Shown: positions 46,946 through 58,985 of the stretch, piece after piece | Layout of the letters: each line of letters opens with the position of its first letter | How positions within the stretch are numbered: position 1 is the stretch's first letter | Notes under the pieces: model-generated | The model's input: only the letters and a program-made list of their open reading frames with translations | What the model was told of the DNA's origin: nothing | The model's database searches: none | Translations under genes and position numbers: made by a program | Source: Schoenoplectus triqueter | Lineage: Eukaryota > Streptophyta > Magnoliopsida > Poales > Cyperaceae | DNA length: 64,000 nucleotides | Assembly (NCBI GenBank): GCA_964058805.1 | Contig: CAXKVV010000548.1 | Location: 1 to 64,000, forward strand | Direction of reading: 5' to 3'

Positions 46946-46949
46946 AGCC

Positions 46950-47340
46950 CTAGCTGCTCTCAGTCTCATCCGAACCAGCGCGTGTTCTTTGTCCTTTTCT
47001 GGCACTACCCTTCAAATCAATCGGACGGTGATGGCGTGATGGGATGATGGGATCATGGGAGGAAAAATGAAAGGATCCTACGGCTGTCAGATCCTGTGTG
47101 CCCCGTAGAGAACCCCTGGGTCGGTGCCTTTGAGGGCAGGATAAAGGTTAGAGATGCTCCGAGATAATGCCATAATGGCCTCTATGCCGCACCCGCACGA
47201 CATAACAGCTGGTGCATTGTGCGTCCGAAGCAATTTAACACTTGAGCGTCCCCTATAGCTGTTGGTTTTGTAGATGGGGTGCTTGGCGAAGCGGTAAAAA
47301 TAAGAGGCCATGTAGGTGGAGTAGGTTAAACCTGAGGAGG
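46950..47340. other. GC-balanced segment, possible gene fragment or promoter
   Basis: It has clearly higher GC than its flanks. A 74-codon minus-strand frame (47087-47311, with APAVMSCGCGIEAIMALSRS) has no recognised domain. GAGCATCTCTAACC on the minus strand near 47160 resembles a MITE end. Unassigned. Confidence 0.3.
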
Positions 47341-47394
47341 TAAGGCTTGAGTTTGATGTTAATTATTAATCTTATTTTATATGATTCGAAGATA

Positions 47395-47720
47395 AATAAA
47401 TTGAATATGACTTAAAAATTTTTGATCTGAATCGGGTTGGATTTGGATCAATCTGATCTAATACAATTAATCATATTTTTTAAAGTAATTTTTTGATCTA
47501 GTACTATTTAAAACTTAAATATACATTAATTAAGAATAATTATAAATTAATTAATATTTAATTACTTAAAATGATATAAAAAAATTAATAAATATCTAAC
47601 TATTTTACACGGGTCGGGTACAGGTCAAGATTTTCTGACTCGAATATAATCGGATCAAATTCAGGTCGAATCAAAAAATAATAAAATAATGATGACCCGA
47701 CCCGATCTGACCCATTGATT
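47395..47720. mobile_element. GGTCGGGTC-type hAT-like MITE, copy 2 (left end unclear)
   Basis: The internal order matches 6071-6433: GTCTGATCTGATTAA-like, TTTTTTAAAGTAATTTT, ATTTTACACGGGTCGGG-like, then AAAAAATAATAAAATAATGA and GACCCGACCC. Confidence 0.55.
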
Positions 47721-48454
47721 TTTTAATTAAACAAATAAATAAATATTATTTTATACTTATTTATTTTATAAAATAAATTATATCGTTCTTAATATAATTA
47801 TTTCATATAATATTTTTTTTATTTTTTTAGTTGTGCGAATTTGTGAATTAAGTATTATGAATCACAAATAATAATATATTTTTATATTTTATCATATGAT
47901 AAATTATAATTTTGAATAATATTAACAAAGTAATGATAGCATGAAAAATAAAAATTTATATTTTAGACAATATATTATTTTTGTTTTAATATTTTTTTAG
48001 TTAAATGCTTGGCAAGAGGTGCTTGTATTTTTTTAATTTATTTATTTTAAAATAACTCAAGTTGAAATTAATTGCATAGTTATATTTTATTTTCATACTA
48101 GTAAAATAGAGATATATTTATATGAAATGAATGAGTTTGTATGTTTTTATTATAAATGATGATAAAAATAATTAATATATTAATACTATTCATCAACATC
48201 ATTATCGTTTTATTAGTCATTTACTTTAACGTATAAAAATATGGTACAAATAAATCTAATTTTAATAAGGAATGATAAATATGAATAAAAATAATTTTAA
48301 ATGATATAATAATAAAAATACATCCATCTAATTTGTACCGTATTTATTGATATCCCTACAAGCAAAGGTGTATCACGTCATATGTGTTTCAACTTTTCTA
48401 ATGGCGTAGAAGATTTTGCGGCGAGTGTCATGTGGTACCCATATGTGTTATCTG
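47721..48454. other. AT-rich intergenic DNA, nothing recognised
   Basis: No gene or bounded repeat seen. Confidence 0.6.
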
Positions 48455-48622
48455 GGATCCGGATCCACTGTTGTGCGGCACGGTGCGGCGCAGCATGTAG
48501 TCCGTTCGATCACTTCGAGATTCGTACTAATACTTTAAGATTTGAGTTAGCACGAATCTCGATGTGATCGAACGGACCACGTGTTGTGCCGCACCGTGCC
48601 GCGCGACAGCAGATCTGATTCC
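48455..48622. mobile_element. Foldback MITE (Mutator-like), copy 2
   Basis: Arms share GTGCGGCACGGTGCGGC-like and GTCCGTTCGATCAC with the element at 2014-2182. The flanks TGTTATCTG and TGTTACCTG match at 8 of 9 bases, a Mutator-type duplication. The 61-codon frame 48382-48567 is incidental. Confidence 0.8.
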
Positions 48623-48689
48623 GTGTTACCTGCGTTGGGGTGAGTGACTTTATGTAGGGCGGTCAGAAAAATGTATAGCTCAGGGATCG

Positions 48690-48910
48690 TTTATAGTTCT
48701 CTTAGATCAATTTGAATTTGGCTTGCTGATTAGTCTCATTAAGTTAAAGGGCTAAGTTATAGTTCGGTCTGTTTCGATTTGCTAAATTTATTTGACTGGT
48801 TAAATTATTAATATTTTATTTATTTTTAAAATTGATATAAAATATTATTAATTATTAAATAAATTATTAATATTGACTCGTTAATTTAATGAATCGATCT
48901 CAAATTTAAT
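48690..48910. mobile_element. Degraded GAGCC-type element
   Basis: AGTTCGGTCTGTTTCGATTT and TTGACTCGTTAATTTAATGA with an AT-rich core resemble a decayed relative of 1378-1824. Confidence 0.3.
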
Positions 48911-49040
48911 CATCGACACCGCTAATTTGCAGCCTAACCCGTCTACACATTTTCAAAAGCCCCGAAAAATCCTCAAAATGGGGCACAATAGAAAAGGTGG
49001 ACATCCAAATATTGGCACTACATCGTTCATTTTCTTTATA

Positions 49041-49374
49041 GGGAAGAGATTTTGACAATCTTGATAATAAGTTTTCAAATAAATATAAATTATTTTTCAT
49101 AGATTTGTTCTTTTACTTACAGATTGATAGTAATTTAAATTGCATATAGTTTCATTATCCTTTGATAGTCCATCACCATAAGAATATTATGTAATTTGTA
49201 ACGGTTCCAATTTAACGGTTTTTGATTGACTATCAAACGATAATAAAATTAAATAAAATTTAAATCAGTATCAATCTATAAGTAGAAGAACATATTCATA
49301 ATTTTTTTCTATTTTTTTTTCATATTTATTTAAAGAGCCATTGTCAAAATTGTCAAGATAACCATATTTATATA
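49041..49374. mobile_element. Foldback MITE, family A, copy 3
   Basis: GATTTTGACAATCTTGATAA on the left and ATTGTCAAAATTGTCAAGAT on the right form the outer arms. ATCAATCTATAAGTAGAAGA and TTTGATAGTCCATCA internally match 2741-3121 in order. Confidence 0.65.
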
Positions 49375-52100
49375 CGTGCTATATACCATTGTCAAGAAAA
49401 TTGAGTATTGCCGTTGTATTTCTCCTGTAAATTTTCTTGTCATTTTTTTCTTTCTGACATCATAGTAAATAGTAAATTACTTCCGCATTAGAAGTATAAA
49501 ATAGTTGAAATACACAAGAATTAGTATACAAAATGTTTTTTTCTTTCAAGTTTATGTTATTAGCACTATTTCAAAATTTCACAAAATAACGCTCATTAAT
49601 TTCTAGAATTACCGCTACCGACAAAATCCATGTCTTGAACTAGAGGAACATGCTATATTTCATTTGCTGTTTTCTCTAGAATAGTTGACGAGTTGCTAGT
49701 AAAACCGTTTACTAGTTTTAAGAGCACTGATGTTGTTGCAATTTACAAGGGTACTCCTAATTTTATTAATATTTTGTAAACGTATATTCAATATATAGAA
49801 CTATCTATAAACAGACCAATAAGAGTACATGATTTATTAGTTCAACTAATTATAGTAATTAGTATCGTAAATAATTTGGATTTTGGAACACAATAAGAGC
49901 GGTCTTCAAAGAATTTTAAGTTATTGGCGGCATTGAAATCCTCCTCAAAATATTAACACTAAAAGTAATACTATAGTTAGTCATGAAGTACAAAATGATT
50001 TTATATTTCACATTATATCGCATATTTTTAAATTAAAAAATATATTATACCGTTCAACGTAATTTTCATATGAAAAATATATTTGAAGATCAAATTATAT
50101 ATTTTTTGAATTTTTTCTATTTATTCGAAAGATAGAAAATCATTGTTACTGGATGATTCGTAAATAATTAGATCAATTTTGTTGTGAAGATCACGTTGAA
50201 CAGTTGTATTGGTCTTTTAATTTGAAAATGAGAGATATAGCAAAGTATAAAAAGTTGTGCTTCGTAATTAACCATGGAATTAAATAAGATGAATCTTAAC
50301 ATTCAATACCAAGCAATTTACAAAATATATATACCATTCTTCTTCTGAAAGAATAAAAAGGATAGAGACCGATTGTGATTGGAACATGTGAAATGAAATG
50401 AGAAAAATAATGACAAGACGAACAAATATATATTGGGGCCCCATTATATGCTTTGGCACTTGAAATGTCACCTCTTTTTATTGAACGAAGAAGAGAATAA
50501 TATCATCAGCAATTTACCTCAGCCCAAACAATTTTGTCGGAATCTTTCAATTTCGCTTCGACTTTTACGAGTCGATTCTATCCTCTACAAATTATGTTCA
50601 GTTCCATTCTTTTTATTTTGCTCATTTTTTATTTTATTAGAAATAAAGCTAAATGCGAATTGTATTTTATGTTTTACTTGATGTGAAATGTTTGTTCTAA
50701 TCAGCGAATATTTATCCACTTAAGTTTGTAAAATTATGAGGTTGGTTAATTGTCTTTAACCAACTCCTTTGAAGTTAATAGATACTCACGTGTTGCAATG
50801 GATATTCTTTTTAATTAGATATTACAAAATTATAATCATATGCAATAGACTAATATATAAATTCCTAAATTTACAATTATATCAGAGATAATGAATAATT
50901 TTTTCAGTCAATACCGATACATTGTGAATTAAAATAGAAATTTCATTAAAATAAAAAAATAAAAACAAAATTGCAAGTTCTAGCTCTTCACCAAATACTC
51001 TTTAAGATGCCCAAAATCAACAAGTGAAAAGGCATTATAATTGTTCTTATTTTGAGGAAAATATATTATTAGTACAATTCTATTGTTGTTATAATTATTG
51101 TTAAAAAGAAACTAATCTTCTGATGCCATTAATTTTAGTGCTATTTGATGCCGCACCTCCATGTGCCATAGAAGAACATAGCTCGACATAAGAGGGATAA
51201 TTAGGTGTGACGAGATATAAATGGTTTATAGAATCTAAAACTTCATTGTAATTCTCTCCCCCACAATCACGGAATTTTTCTAGGTCGACATAAATGCTCG
51301 TTGCTAGGTCGCCTCATTGTCAAATCACAAATCGCTTGGCCTACAAGCTGGATTTTTTTTATTTATTTCTCTAGATAAAATAATAATTAGAATATGGAGA
51401 TTTGACAACATGCCTATTAATTCAAAGTAATTTTAGGAGTCCTCGATTCATTATTTTTTTTTAATAGAAATGGACGCAGAACCGTTCAATTGACATAAAG
51501 AATCGAAGAGTTTTGAACTAGGGAATATTTAACTAGTAAAAAGAGAACCCAAAATCCACTAATTTTTGACATCTTGGTCTTAACGCACTGCGCCCAAATA
51601 TGCATCCTTATCTAAAATAGTTAATTCTTTCTATTTCTCTTTGTGCATCTCAACTATATAGAAAAGAGAAAAAATTATATGTACCATTGAAACTTTCATT
51701 ATTAGATATTTAGACTTCAAAAGTTTAAAATTAGTTTTTTACCAGTTAATTGTTGTTTATTTCCCCATAAATCAGATTAAACAGATTATAATTTGAATAT
51801 TTTAGCAAATTGACTAATACGCTTTATATTAAAATAGAAAATGAAGGAAAAATACGCAAAGCATACATGAATTTTGTCTACGTCAGGAGGGGCAAAAAAT
51901 CACATATACGTATTATCATTGTTTCGTCCTGCATTTCAACAAAATGCTAGAGGCTATAATCGTAGATATTAGCATTTTTTGTGGGTTGAGATGTGGATTT
52001 TTGGAAACTGAAAACCCCATTTAGTTGTCTTACATTATCCACCACAAGATTCAAGGCCGCATATGTGTACGAATAAAATTAAAATTTTAAGTAATAAGTA
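49375..52100. other. AT-rich intergenic DNA, no gene
   Basis: About 50020-50230 pairs partly on itself (TTCAACGTAATTTTCATATG near 50045 and CACGTTGAACAG near 50192) and resembles 61855-62230, so it is probably a decayed foldback. About 51450-51600 has SINE-like words (TTTTGAACTAGGG, TTAACGCACTGCGCC) but no clear boxes. Opposing frames at 50280-50681 are not supported. Confidence 0.45.
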
Positions 52101-52104
52101 CAAT

Positions 52105-52419
52105 TAGATGTGGTAAAATCCGATTTGATCTAAAAAATCTGTTCAATTCATTCGGATTTGAACGTAACTTGACTCTGATCTGATTTAATTTTTTTAAATG
52201 TCAAACTAATTTAATCCAATCTAATCTGATCTGAATCTGATCTTACTTAAGATTAAATTATCTATAATCCAATCGAAATCAATCTAAAATCTATAAAAAA
52301 TCAACATATAAATTGACTTGACCCGGCCCAACTCTAACTTGACCCAACCTGCTTTCACAAACTGACCTAACTCTATTCACCCAAACTCAAACCTGACAAT
52401 CCCCTAAATATCACCTCTA
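52105..52419. mobile_element. GATCTGATC-type hAT-like MITE
   Basis: Starts TAGATGTGGTAAAA and ends AAATATCACCTCTA. Subterminal TCTGATCTGA and GACCCGGCCCAACTC-type words. The flanks agree at about 5 of 8 bases. Confidence 0.5.
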
Positions 52420-53090
52420 AAAACAACCATAATCACGTGATTTAAGAATTATTCACGAATAATTCATTTTTCATCCATAACCGGATGTTTCATAAATAAT
52501 TCATCAATTTAATATATAGTGCGTTTTTTTAGTCAAAAATTTTTTTATTCGTAAATTATTCGGCAAAAAATACATTATATATTATTTAAATGAAATTTTA
52601 AACTTTTTAATATATTCTTAATATTTTATCATTATAACATATATTTTATTTATATTATATAAAACAAACTACTCCCTAATTATATCTATATTATATTCCA
52701 ACATCAAATATTTAACTTGCCGAAGATTTTCCCGAAGGACCAACATATTACCACGCTACTCAAACTCAATTGCTAGCTATACAATTATACACAGCTAAGG
52801 TGCATGCGTTCTCCTCAAAAAAAAAAAAAAGTACATGCGCCAGTCTCTCTTCCAATTAACGAGCGACACGCGTCAGGCGAGCAGAGTGCAGCACGCTGTT
52901 TCAGTTTTCTTGACACGAGGCTATTGCAGTTTGGTGGAATAAATGATCCTATTGCTTATTAATTAACAGAGTTAAATATTTATAATTTAAAGAGTCATAA
53001 GTGTAAATAATTTTTTTGATAATTTCATAACTTAATGAGGTTTTACAGATAGTACAAGTTATTTGGAGTCATGACCCATAATTCATAATA
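52420..53090. other. AT-rich intergenic DNA, nothing recognised
   Basis: ATTCACGAATAATTCAT-type words repeat around 52450-52560. No gene. Confidence 0.5.
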
Positions 53091-53092
53091 AA

Positions 53093-53400
53093 ATAATGAT
53101 GATGATGATCATTCTCATTATGATTATTATTATCTTTATCATCATTATCACTATTATTATTATTTTAATTGTTATCATTACATTGTTAGTAATTTTATAC
53201 TATAAAATATTCAATGATGATTAATTAATCATAATAATTTAGTTAAATATTTTATAATTATTTTGATCATCATCATCATTATTCTGATTATTAATAACAT
53301 TATAGTTATTTTTACATTATGATTACCTCATGATTATTTTTATATAAACAAATATATTATTATTATTATTATTATTATTTACTTTAATATTTTAATTATT
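53093..53400. repeat. Degenerate (GAT)n/(ATT)n low-complexity tract
   Basis: ATGATGATGATGATC leads into ATTATTATT and ATCATCATC words over about 300 bp. Confidence 0.8.
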
Positions 53401-54070
53401 GTAATTATATTGCAACTATTTTCAGTTGTAAATAATGAATGATAATCAGTTCATTATATTCACATCTCATTTGTTCTCTTCTCTAATCCGCTCTCTTTAA
53501 ACATATTTAAAAGAACTACCACGGAGACAGTGCAGATTCTTAGTCTATATAAGTTTTTGAGTGTATATTCAGTCTCTTCCAATTCCAATTCATTATTGTG
53601 CGAGTAGGAAAAAATAAATTCATTTTTAGCGAATTTATTTTTTCCTCATTCGTACAGTGACGAGTGAGAAGAAACCGAAGAGGCTCAGAAGCTTCAATGG
53701 GTTTGAGATATTGAGGCTCTCCCAATTAATATTCCAATTTAGTTACTCCCACACATCGGATAGGATTTGTTTGAGATCTTGGGCCAGATTTTAGAGAAAC
53801 AAGATTTATTTTTCTTGCATATTTGTTCTATCCTAGTAAATAATTAAATAAATAAAAATTCCACCCATTTGTTTCTAAAAATGGGTTCCCATTGCCGAAC
53901 AAAATTTGGAAAAGTAATGTTTGCCATGGTCTGAAATGTTTTGATGGAGAGTCCACATTGATAAAAAGAAATAATGAAATAATGTGATGCCTATTAAAAA
54001 GTAATGAATTGCTGTTACGAAAGAAAGAAATGGAGCATTTGTGTGAATATAATATATGAGTAAATCTACT
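53401..54070. other. Intergenic DNA, no gene
   Basis: A 61-codon minus-strand frame (53540-53725) is not recognisable. The sequence around 53585-53660 (ATTATTGTGCGAG, AATAAATTC and the complement) is a short imperfect inverted repeat. Confidence 0.5.
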
Positions 54071-54428
54071 GTGAGTTTAAGCTCACGGAATCCTTCCGTG
54101 AACTTAGCTCAAAAAATATAACAAATGATCTTTAAATTTTGATTTTTCAATCTCATTAAATTCTTCATATTGAAATCTTATGGGGTATAAAAATTTGAGA
54201 TGTTTCGAGTTTTTTAAATCACTCTTTTTAATTTTTGAAAATGATGTACAAACATTAAATATTTTATTATTATTTTTGGAACTGATTTTTAAAATTTGAA
54301 AAGAATGACTTAGAAAACTGAAACATCCCAAATTTTTGTACCCAATAAGATTTCAATATGAAGAATTTAATGATAATGAAAAATCAAAATTTGAAGATCA
54401 TTTGATATTTTTTTTGAGCTAAACTCAC
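54071..54428. mobile_element. Foldback MITE, family B, copy 2
   Basis: Starts GTGAGTTTAAGCTCACGG and ends TTTTTGAGCTAAACTCAC. The inner arms (ATTAAATTCTTCATATTGAA; GATTTCAATATGAAGAATTT) match family B, whereas the outer ends differ from the other copies. The left arm has an extra 18-bp CACGGAATCC/TTCCGTG hairpin. Confidence 0.7.
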
Positions 54429-54645
54429 GATATCTTTACTCTCTTTATATATATAGCGATGCCATGCCATAGGCCCACAGTACGCTGCATTTAGAACGCC
54501 ACATAGGAAGCATGATATACTTTATCTTTACTGCTCCAATATACATTAATACATACTACTTGTGCTAAATACAATGAATGCTGGTAAATTGACAGCTACC
54601 TATCAGAGAAGCCAAGTTGCTGAAGAAGTGACAAACAGCAGAGTT
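54429..54645. other. Intergenic DNA
   Basis: Nothing recognised. Confidence 0.5.
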
Positions 54646-54650
54646 CACCA

Positions 54651-54692
54651 TTTTTTTTTTTATTTTTTTTTTTTTTTTGGGGGGGGGGGGGG
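54651..54692 (+). repeat. Poly(T) tract joined to a run of 14 G
   Basis: Two T runs separated by a single A are followed by about 14 consecutive G and then CATG. Confidence 0.9.
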
Positions 54693-55385
54693 CATGAAAC
54701 TATGAAAGTTAATATAGTGATGCTATTTTTTTTTGTATAGATGGTCCCAATTTGAGCTTAGTACCGGACAATAATGCCTCCAACTTGCACAAAAAGCTTA
54801 TTTTCTCGGACCAAAAAACGAAAGTGACTGCCAGACCCTGCAATTAACTATGTTTAAGTGTATATGCAACTGTAGTGCTGTTGCATTCAAAGGTAGAATG
54901 ATGTACAGGGCAATCTGATCCCCAATGATTAACCAGATAAATCATTCAATCAATTTTCTTCTTGTATGTTCCAATTTTTTGGGTGATAATAATTAAATGG
55001 ACTTGGTACACATTTATTTTCCTATATCTCGTCCGATCAGAATAACGTATACATTCATGAACTTTTTTTAATTTCTTTAAAAAATGAATAACTTTATTTT
55101 TTTTATATTTCATATGCAATCAGAAATGTAAAGATAATTGTATAACAAAAATTCTGTTTAGTGAAATCTCTGTTCTCCTTTATATTATGCAGTGTACAGA
55201 ATGAGACATGGATAAGTTGTAATTAAACTATAATTTGCTCTATTCTGTTAAATAAAAATAATAATAACAATAACTGAAAATATGTATTGTGCATTTATCA
55301 AATGATCTATAAATCGCCCTCCTATTTTGATTGTAAATTGTCCTATTTTTTATTTGCTCGATCCAATCTTTTTAAATCAATCAAC
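54693..55385. other. AT-rich intergenic DNA, nothing recognised
   Basis: No gene-like frame or bounded repeat. Confidence 0.55.

Positions 55386-55423
<38 letters not shown>
55386..55423 (+). repeat. (ATT)n microsatellite
   Basis: About twelve uninterrupted ATT units. It explains the poly-leucine run in the 76-codon frame 55287-55517, which is not a gene. TAAATCAATCAACTTAT recurs on either side. Confidence 0.9.
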
Positions 55424-58400
55424 GGATCTATTTTTTCTCCGTTGCTTTTCGTTATTATTAAATCAACTTATTATTAAATCAATCAACTATCTATTTTTTA
55501 AATCAATCAACTTATAAATCGCCCTTCCATTCTGCTCTTGGTTCGTTGCTTTTCGTTATTTTTTTTCTTCAACCTCAACAGCCCACTAGAGGTGCAAAGA
55601 AACAAAAGAGTCTCTAAATTTATTATCTGATTTACGCTACTTCTATATTTACAAACATTTTTATTGTCATCCCAAAAATTCAAAAATATTTACAAGTATT
55701 TAATGGCACAAAAGAAACACGTTAACCAATTCATTGAACTAAAAATGTCAAGAGGTATCTTTTTAGAAAGGAATAGAGGCCCGACCTTTAATTTTACTAG
55801 GGTTATAACTTTGACTTGGCCCGATAATGTAGTTCTCAAATAAATAAATAATAATATAAAATTTTAAATATATTTAATAAAATTTCACATTAATAAAAAT
55901 TTAGACACAATATTTTTAAATGCTAAGTAACAATAATAATTACAATAATAATAATTATAATAATAAATAATATAATTAGACACATAATAATTTATAAATG
56001 ATCATAGAAAAAAGTTAGATCATTTTAAGAGTTAAGTTTCATCTTAAATATAATTTAAATGAGGGGAGAGAAATTATTTTATATAAATCCTTGGTTGAAG
56101 AAGATGAAAAAATTTAAACAAAATCAATGGTAGACAAAATAATGATGTGGCATGCTTGAAAAGTTTGAAAGTATAACCCTCTTTATGTATTAAGAATTTC
56201 ATTAATGAAAAACAAAAAAGATTTACATCACATTTTTTTCTTTAAAAGAAGTGTTTGATAGTTATATCTGAAATATAGTCTATAACAACATCTCTATTCT
56301 ACTTTTCTTCACAATATTAATCCATTTCATCAATAATTTACTTTTTTTTATTAAAAATGGATATTTTTTTATTGTTTTTGCCTTGCTTTAAGGAACCACA
56401 CCTTGTTTAATTCAGACGAAAGTTACATTACTATATGTTAAATTTAAATAAAATTTTGTATTACGATGTCATATATACGCGTCTTGAGGAATTAATATCT
56501 AAAAATTTTCATTTCATATTTTCACATTTTTTTACCCTCGGACCATTTTTCTGTCTCCTTCCCTGACTGCCATCCCAAGGTTTGAAAACATAAATAGAAT
56601 TTTCTTAGAATTATGATAAATTATATGATAGTGGTTTATAAAATTATAGTCAACTCTGCTCTCAAACTCAACGTGGTATAATTTAGTTTAGATGAACATA
56701 AATCTCAGCCCTCCATTTATTTCGTTCAAACTCCGTCAGAATATTTGTAAGCACTAAGATACTCAACAAGTGTCCCAATTTTCTTTTTTAGATAAAGCCA
56801 CCCAATTTTTAAATATTCATAAAAGGTTTTGGATTATGACCTAAGAACAATACTTTTACTACTAAAGACAAAAAAGTACAAAGCATAGTATTTGATGAAA
56901 TCAGAAGTGTAAAAATCTAGTTCTCTTTGTAATTTTGAAATCTCCGAGCACTAACGTGTCACTAATGACTTGAAAGTATAAAGTATATATATAGTAGGTG
57001 TGCATCATTCATTCATTCATTCTTGACAATGCACTAATTAATGTAACAATCAACTGATCTAACGTATTAATGGCGATTAAATCAAACCAACTGTAGAACT
57101 AATTTTCTATGATTGCACGAATAAAAGACAAATAGGTCCTGTCTGGATTAGTCTTCGACTCTTCGTATAGGGCCAAAGATTTATTGTCTTTTTCTTAAAA
57201 CAATGTACAAAAGAAAATGACATCCAACAAATCATATTTGATAGATATGAATAAATTTGATTTGATAAATCATCTCTACTTTTATACTTGATGAAAGATT
57301 TTTTTTATCTTTAGTCGCGTGATAAAACCACAATCCTATTAATTATTATCTTGAAGTGAAAATATAGAATGAGGTTTTATCATGTGATAAAACATCAATC
57401 CTATTAATTATACATTTATTTTATTTTTAGTAGAAAATGAGGTCAATACAAAAAAATGTTTTCCAAAATCGCAAAATCAATAAATAAAACAAAGAACCTC
57501 TTTTGGTACCAATCATCGGTAAGACAACTATTTGTGTGTGTGTGTGCTTTGCATATGTACACGGCCAGATTTTTTAAGTTAATTTGTTTGTTTTTATAAC
57601 GATTAGAACTTTGAAAATCCTTCTAAAAATGAATAGTAATGTAATATACACTAAAACAACAAAAGACCTAACTACATGTTTAGTACAAAATGATGCTTCG
57701 TCTCGTCTTTCTATAGAAAGACAAGTTCAATTCTTTCAATAAACATTTTAAAAGAAAATTAATGTTCAGGTTTTTAAAACGATTCCGATTTAAGAAATAT
57801 AATAATAATAATAATAATGTAATACTGGATAAGTATTGAGAGCTGTAGAGACATAATTTTGTACTATTTATTTGAAAAGAAATTAAGCGCATATCCGAAA
57901 AAAAAGGTAACCGTGAAAAATAATTGGGAAAAGGCCAAGGTGCCAAAAGTCGTATGGCCCACAAAATGTAGCACTTGTCCGTATTTAAAAGCAAAATTTA
58001 ATTTGATCACATCAGCTCTACCTAAATTGAAAGCCACCCTAGGCTATTAATTATAAAAAGGATATATCCATGTATACCATTTTAAACATCTTGAATTACA
58101 TTTGTTATCTCAAAAACCAAATCTCTCACATTTATCCATCCCCTGACTACTTTAAAATTAACATCCTTACAAAAGAAATGGCTCTATTCTCCATTGTTAA
58201 AAAAAAATATTCACTGCCATTAATACAGAACTTATTTGTTAATCAAGTTATATTTTACAAAACTGTGGTTAGGAAAATACGTGACAGATAATGCCCAAAT
58301 TTTGTAGGATAAGTACCAAATCTAAAATTTTAGACAGAGAATAAATAATTTGCAGATTTTCAGGGGTCATATAATAAGCACACGTTTTATTTTCCGGGGA

Positions 58401-58930
58401 TAGTAATGGAAAGATACACTTGATGGCTTGATTCAAATTAAGTGGATTACATCACATATACCTTTCTCAAAATAATAAAATAAGGAGAAAGAAAGAAGTG
58501 GAATACATTTACATATGCATGCATCTTTTGTAAGAAAAAGAATTTCTAAAGTAAAATATGTTGCGCTATGTCTAACTAGGGAAATAGACTTTAATACAGC
58601 TTGTCAATTAGTTGCTCATACCTTGAATGCAACTGTCATTGTTAGATATCCAGTGCCCAATTTAATTCTGTTATAACTTAATTGTTTGCTTCTCTACAAA
58701 TTATAATGAAGACTAATTTTGTGCACTACTCTGACTGCAATATATACCAACATTTTTTTAAAACTGAAATTGAATTATTTTTTTATGCAAAGCACACACA
58801 AATTCACCTCAAGAGTGCATAATATTTTCCAATTTGTCTTCATGTACACCTTTCCTGACAACAGAAACAACATCATTCATATATGACATTTGCTGTTCCA
58901 ATTGCATGGAAACAAAATATGATGGTCAAG
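55424..58930. other. AT-rich intergenic DNA, no gene
   Basis: GTGATAAAACNNCAATCCTA occurs twice (about 57320 and 57378). An (ATTC)n tract lies at 57007-57022 and (TG)n at 57533-57546. Frames at 57680-57994, 57859-58050 and 58070-58291 are short and unrecognisable. Confidence 0.5.
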
Positions 58931-58934
58931 TACT

Positions 58935-58985
58935 TTCAGTGGCGGAATCAAAATTTAAACTTGGGGGGCTGAATTATCAGAAACG
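58935..58985 (+). mobile_element. Transposon-end remnant (GGCGGAATC motif)
   Basis: CAGTGGCGGAATCAAAATTT followed by AACTTGGGGGGCTG is a motif often found at margins of plant repeats. The rest of the element is not identified. Confidence 0.3.

Noticed and set aside
55287..55517. Poly-leucine membrane-like protein
   Set aside because: The leucine run is an (ATT)n microsatellite read in one frame.
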